A DNA stretch of 14,058 nucleotides from an uncultured Actinomycetes bacterium (GTDB lineage Bacteria; Actinomycetota; Acidimicrobiia; Acidimicrobiales; Ilumatobacteraceae), in assembly GCA_903858075.1 (NCBI GenBank), contig CAIOHI010000139.1:1-14058 (forward strand), read 5' to 3'. The notes beneath the pieces were generated by a model that worked only from the letters and a program-made list of their open reading frames with translations, made no database searches and had not been told where the DNA came from. Positions 13,957-14,058 of the stretch are shown here, one piece after another; the stretch's first letter is position 1; each line of letters opens with the position of its first letter. The translations under genes were made by a program, and so were the position numbers.

Positions 13957-14058
13957 GTTTCCTGCCCTTATAGATGTACTTGTTACCGACCGCTATGAGC
14001 GGTGCTACCTGACGAAATCATATTGAGAAAAAGTTCATGAAATCGCACATCACTGGTG
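13957..14058 (-). other. Leader/intergenic region upstream of yebC
   Basis: About 100 bases with no convincing reading frame on either strand. On the minus strand it holds a -10-like TATGAT (14022-14017) without a good -35 at normal spacing, an 8-base palindrome TTCATGAA (14034-14041), and a small stem (13989-14003). The window ends before the next upstream gene, so it is unknown whether transcription also enters from there. Confidence 0.5.
13989..14003. other. Short GC-rich stem-loop in the yebC leader
   Basis: Perfect 6-bp arms ACCGCT and AGCGGT enclose a 3-base loop. It lies about 33 bases before the yebC ATG and downstream of the TATGAT box, so it would be in the 5' leader of a yebC transcript. 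No T-run follows on either strand, so it is not an intrinsic terminator. Confidence 0.4.

Noticed and set aside
13989..14003. The stem-loop in the yebC leader as a terminator
   Set aside because: No T-run on either side; the stem is short.

Overview
The window is a piece of a bacterial chromosome in which all fourteen recognisable genes lie on the minus strand, so it reads from right to left. The gene order yebC, ruvCAB, yajC-secD-secF, apt, rel, hisS, aspS is the core arrangement known from Actinobacteria (for example Mycobacterium). SecF carries the actinobacterial form of a conserved loop (GFSLYDTIVVFDK), and Rel is the bifunctional long type. Base composition is balanced rather than GC-rich, spacing is extremely tight, and queA-tgt sits between ruvB and yajC. 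I infer a low- or medium-GC actinobacterium, possibly of the Acidimicrobiia; the class-level call is only a guess.

Layout in transcription order: an upstream leader (13957-14058); yebC (translation/transcription regulator); a Bcp-type peroxiredoxin; ruvC, ruvA, ruvB (Holliday junction resolution); queA and tgt (queuosine in tRNA); yajC, secD, secF (Sec translocon accessory complex); apt (adenine salvage); rel ((p)ppGpp synthesis and hydrolysis); hisS; and the first 369 codons of aspS, which runs off the left edge. There is no stretch above 300 bases without a gene. The largest internal gap is 32 bases.

Four junctions are ATGA stop/start overlaps (yebC/prx, ruvC/ruvA, secD/secF, hisS/aspS), two are TAGTG overlaps (queA/tgt, tgt/yajC), and the other gaps inside the run from ruvC are 3 to 9 bases. 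This suggests one long, translationally coupled transcription unit. The only internal promoter I can support lies before ruvC, where a good -35/-10 pair places the transcription start at or beside the ruvC ATG (a probable leaderless mRNA), and a perfect 7-bp inverted repeat fills the promoter spacer.

No mobile element, CRISPR array, RNA gene or obvious new multi-gene system is visible; this is housekeeping DNA. The points worth a second look are the ruvC promoter with its operator-like palindrome, an aspartyl-tRNA synthetase with the residues of non-discriminating enzymes, a Thr/Ala-rich insertion with 21-bp tandem repeats in SecD, and a peroxiredoxin inserted between yebC and ruvC with its second cysteine shifted by one position.
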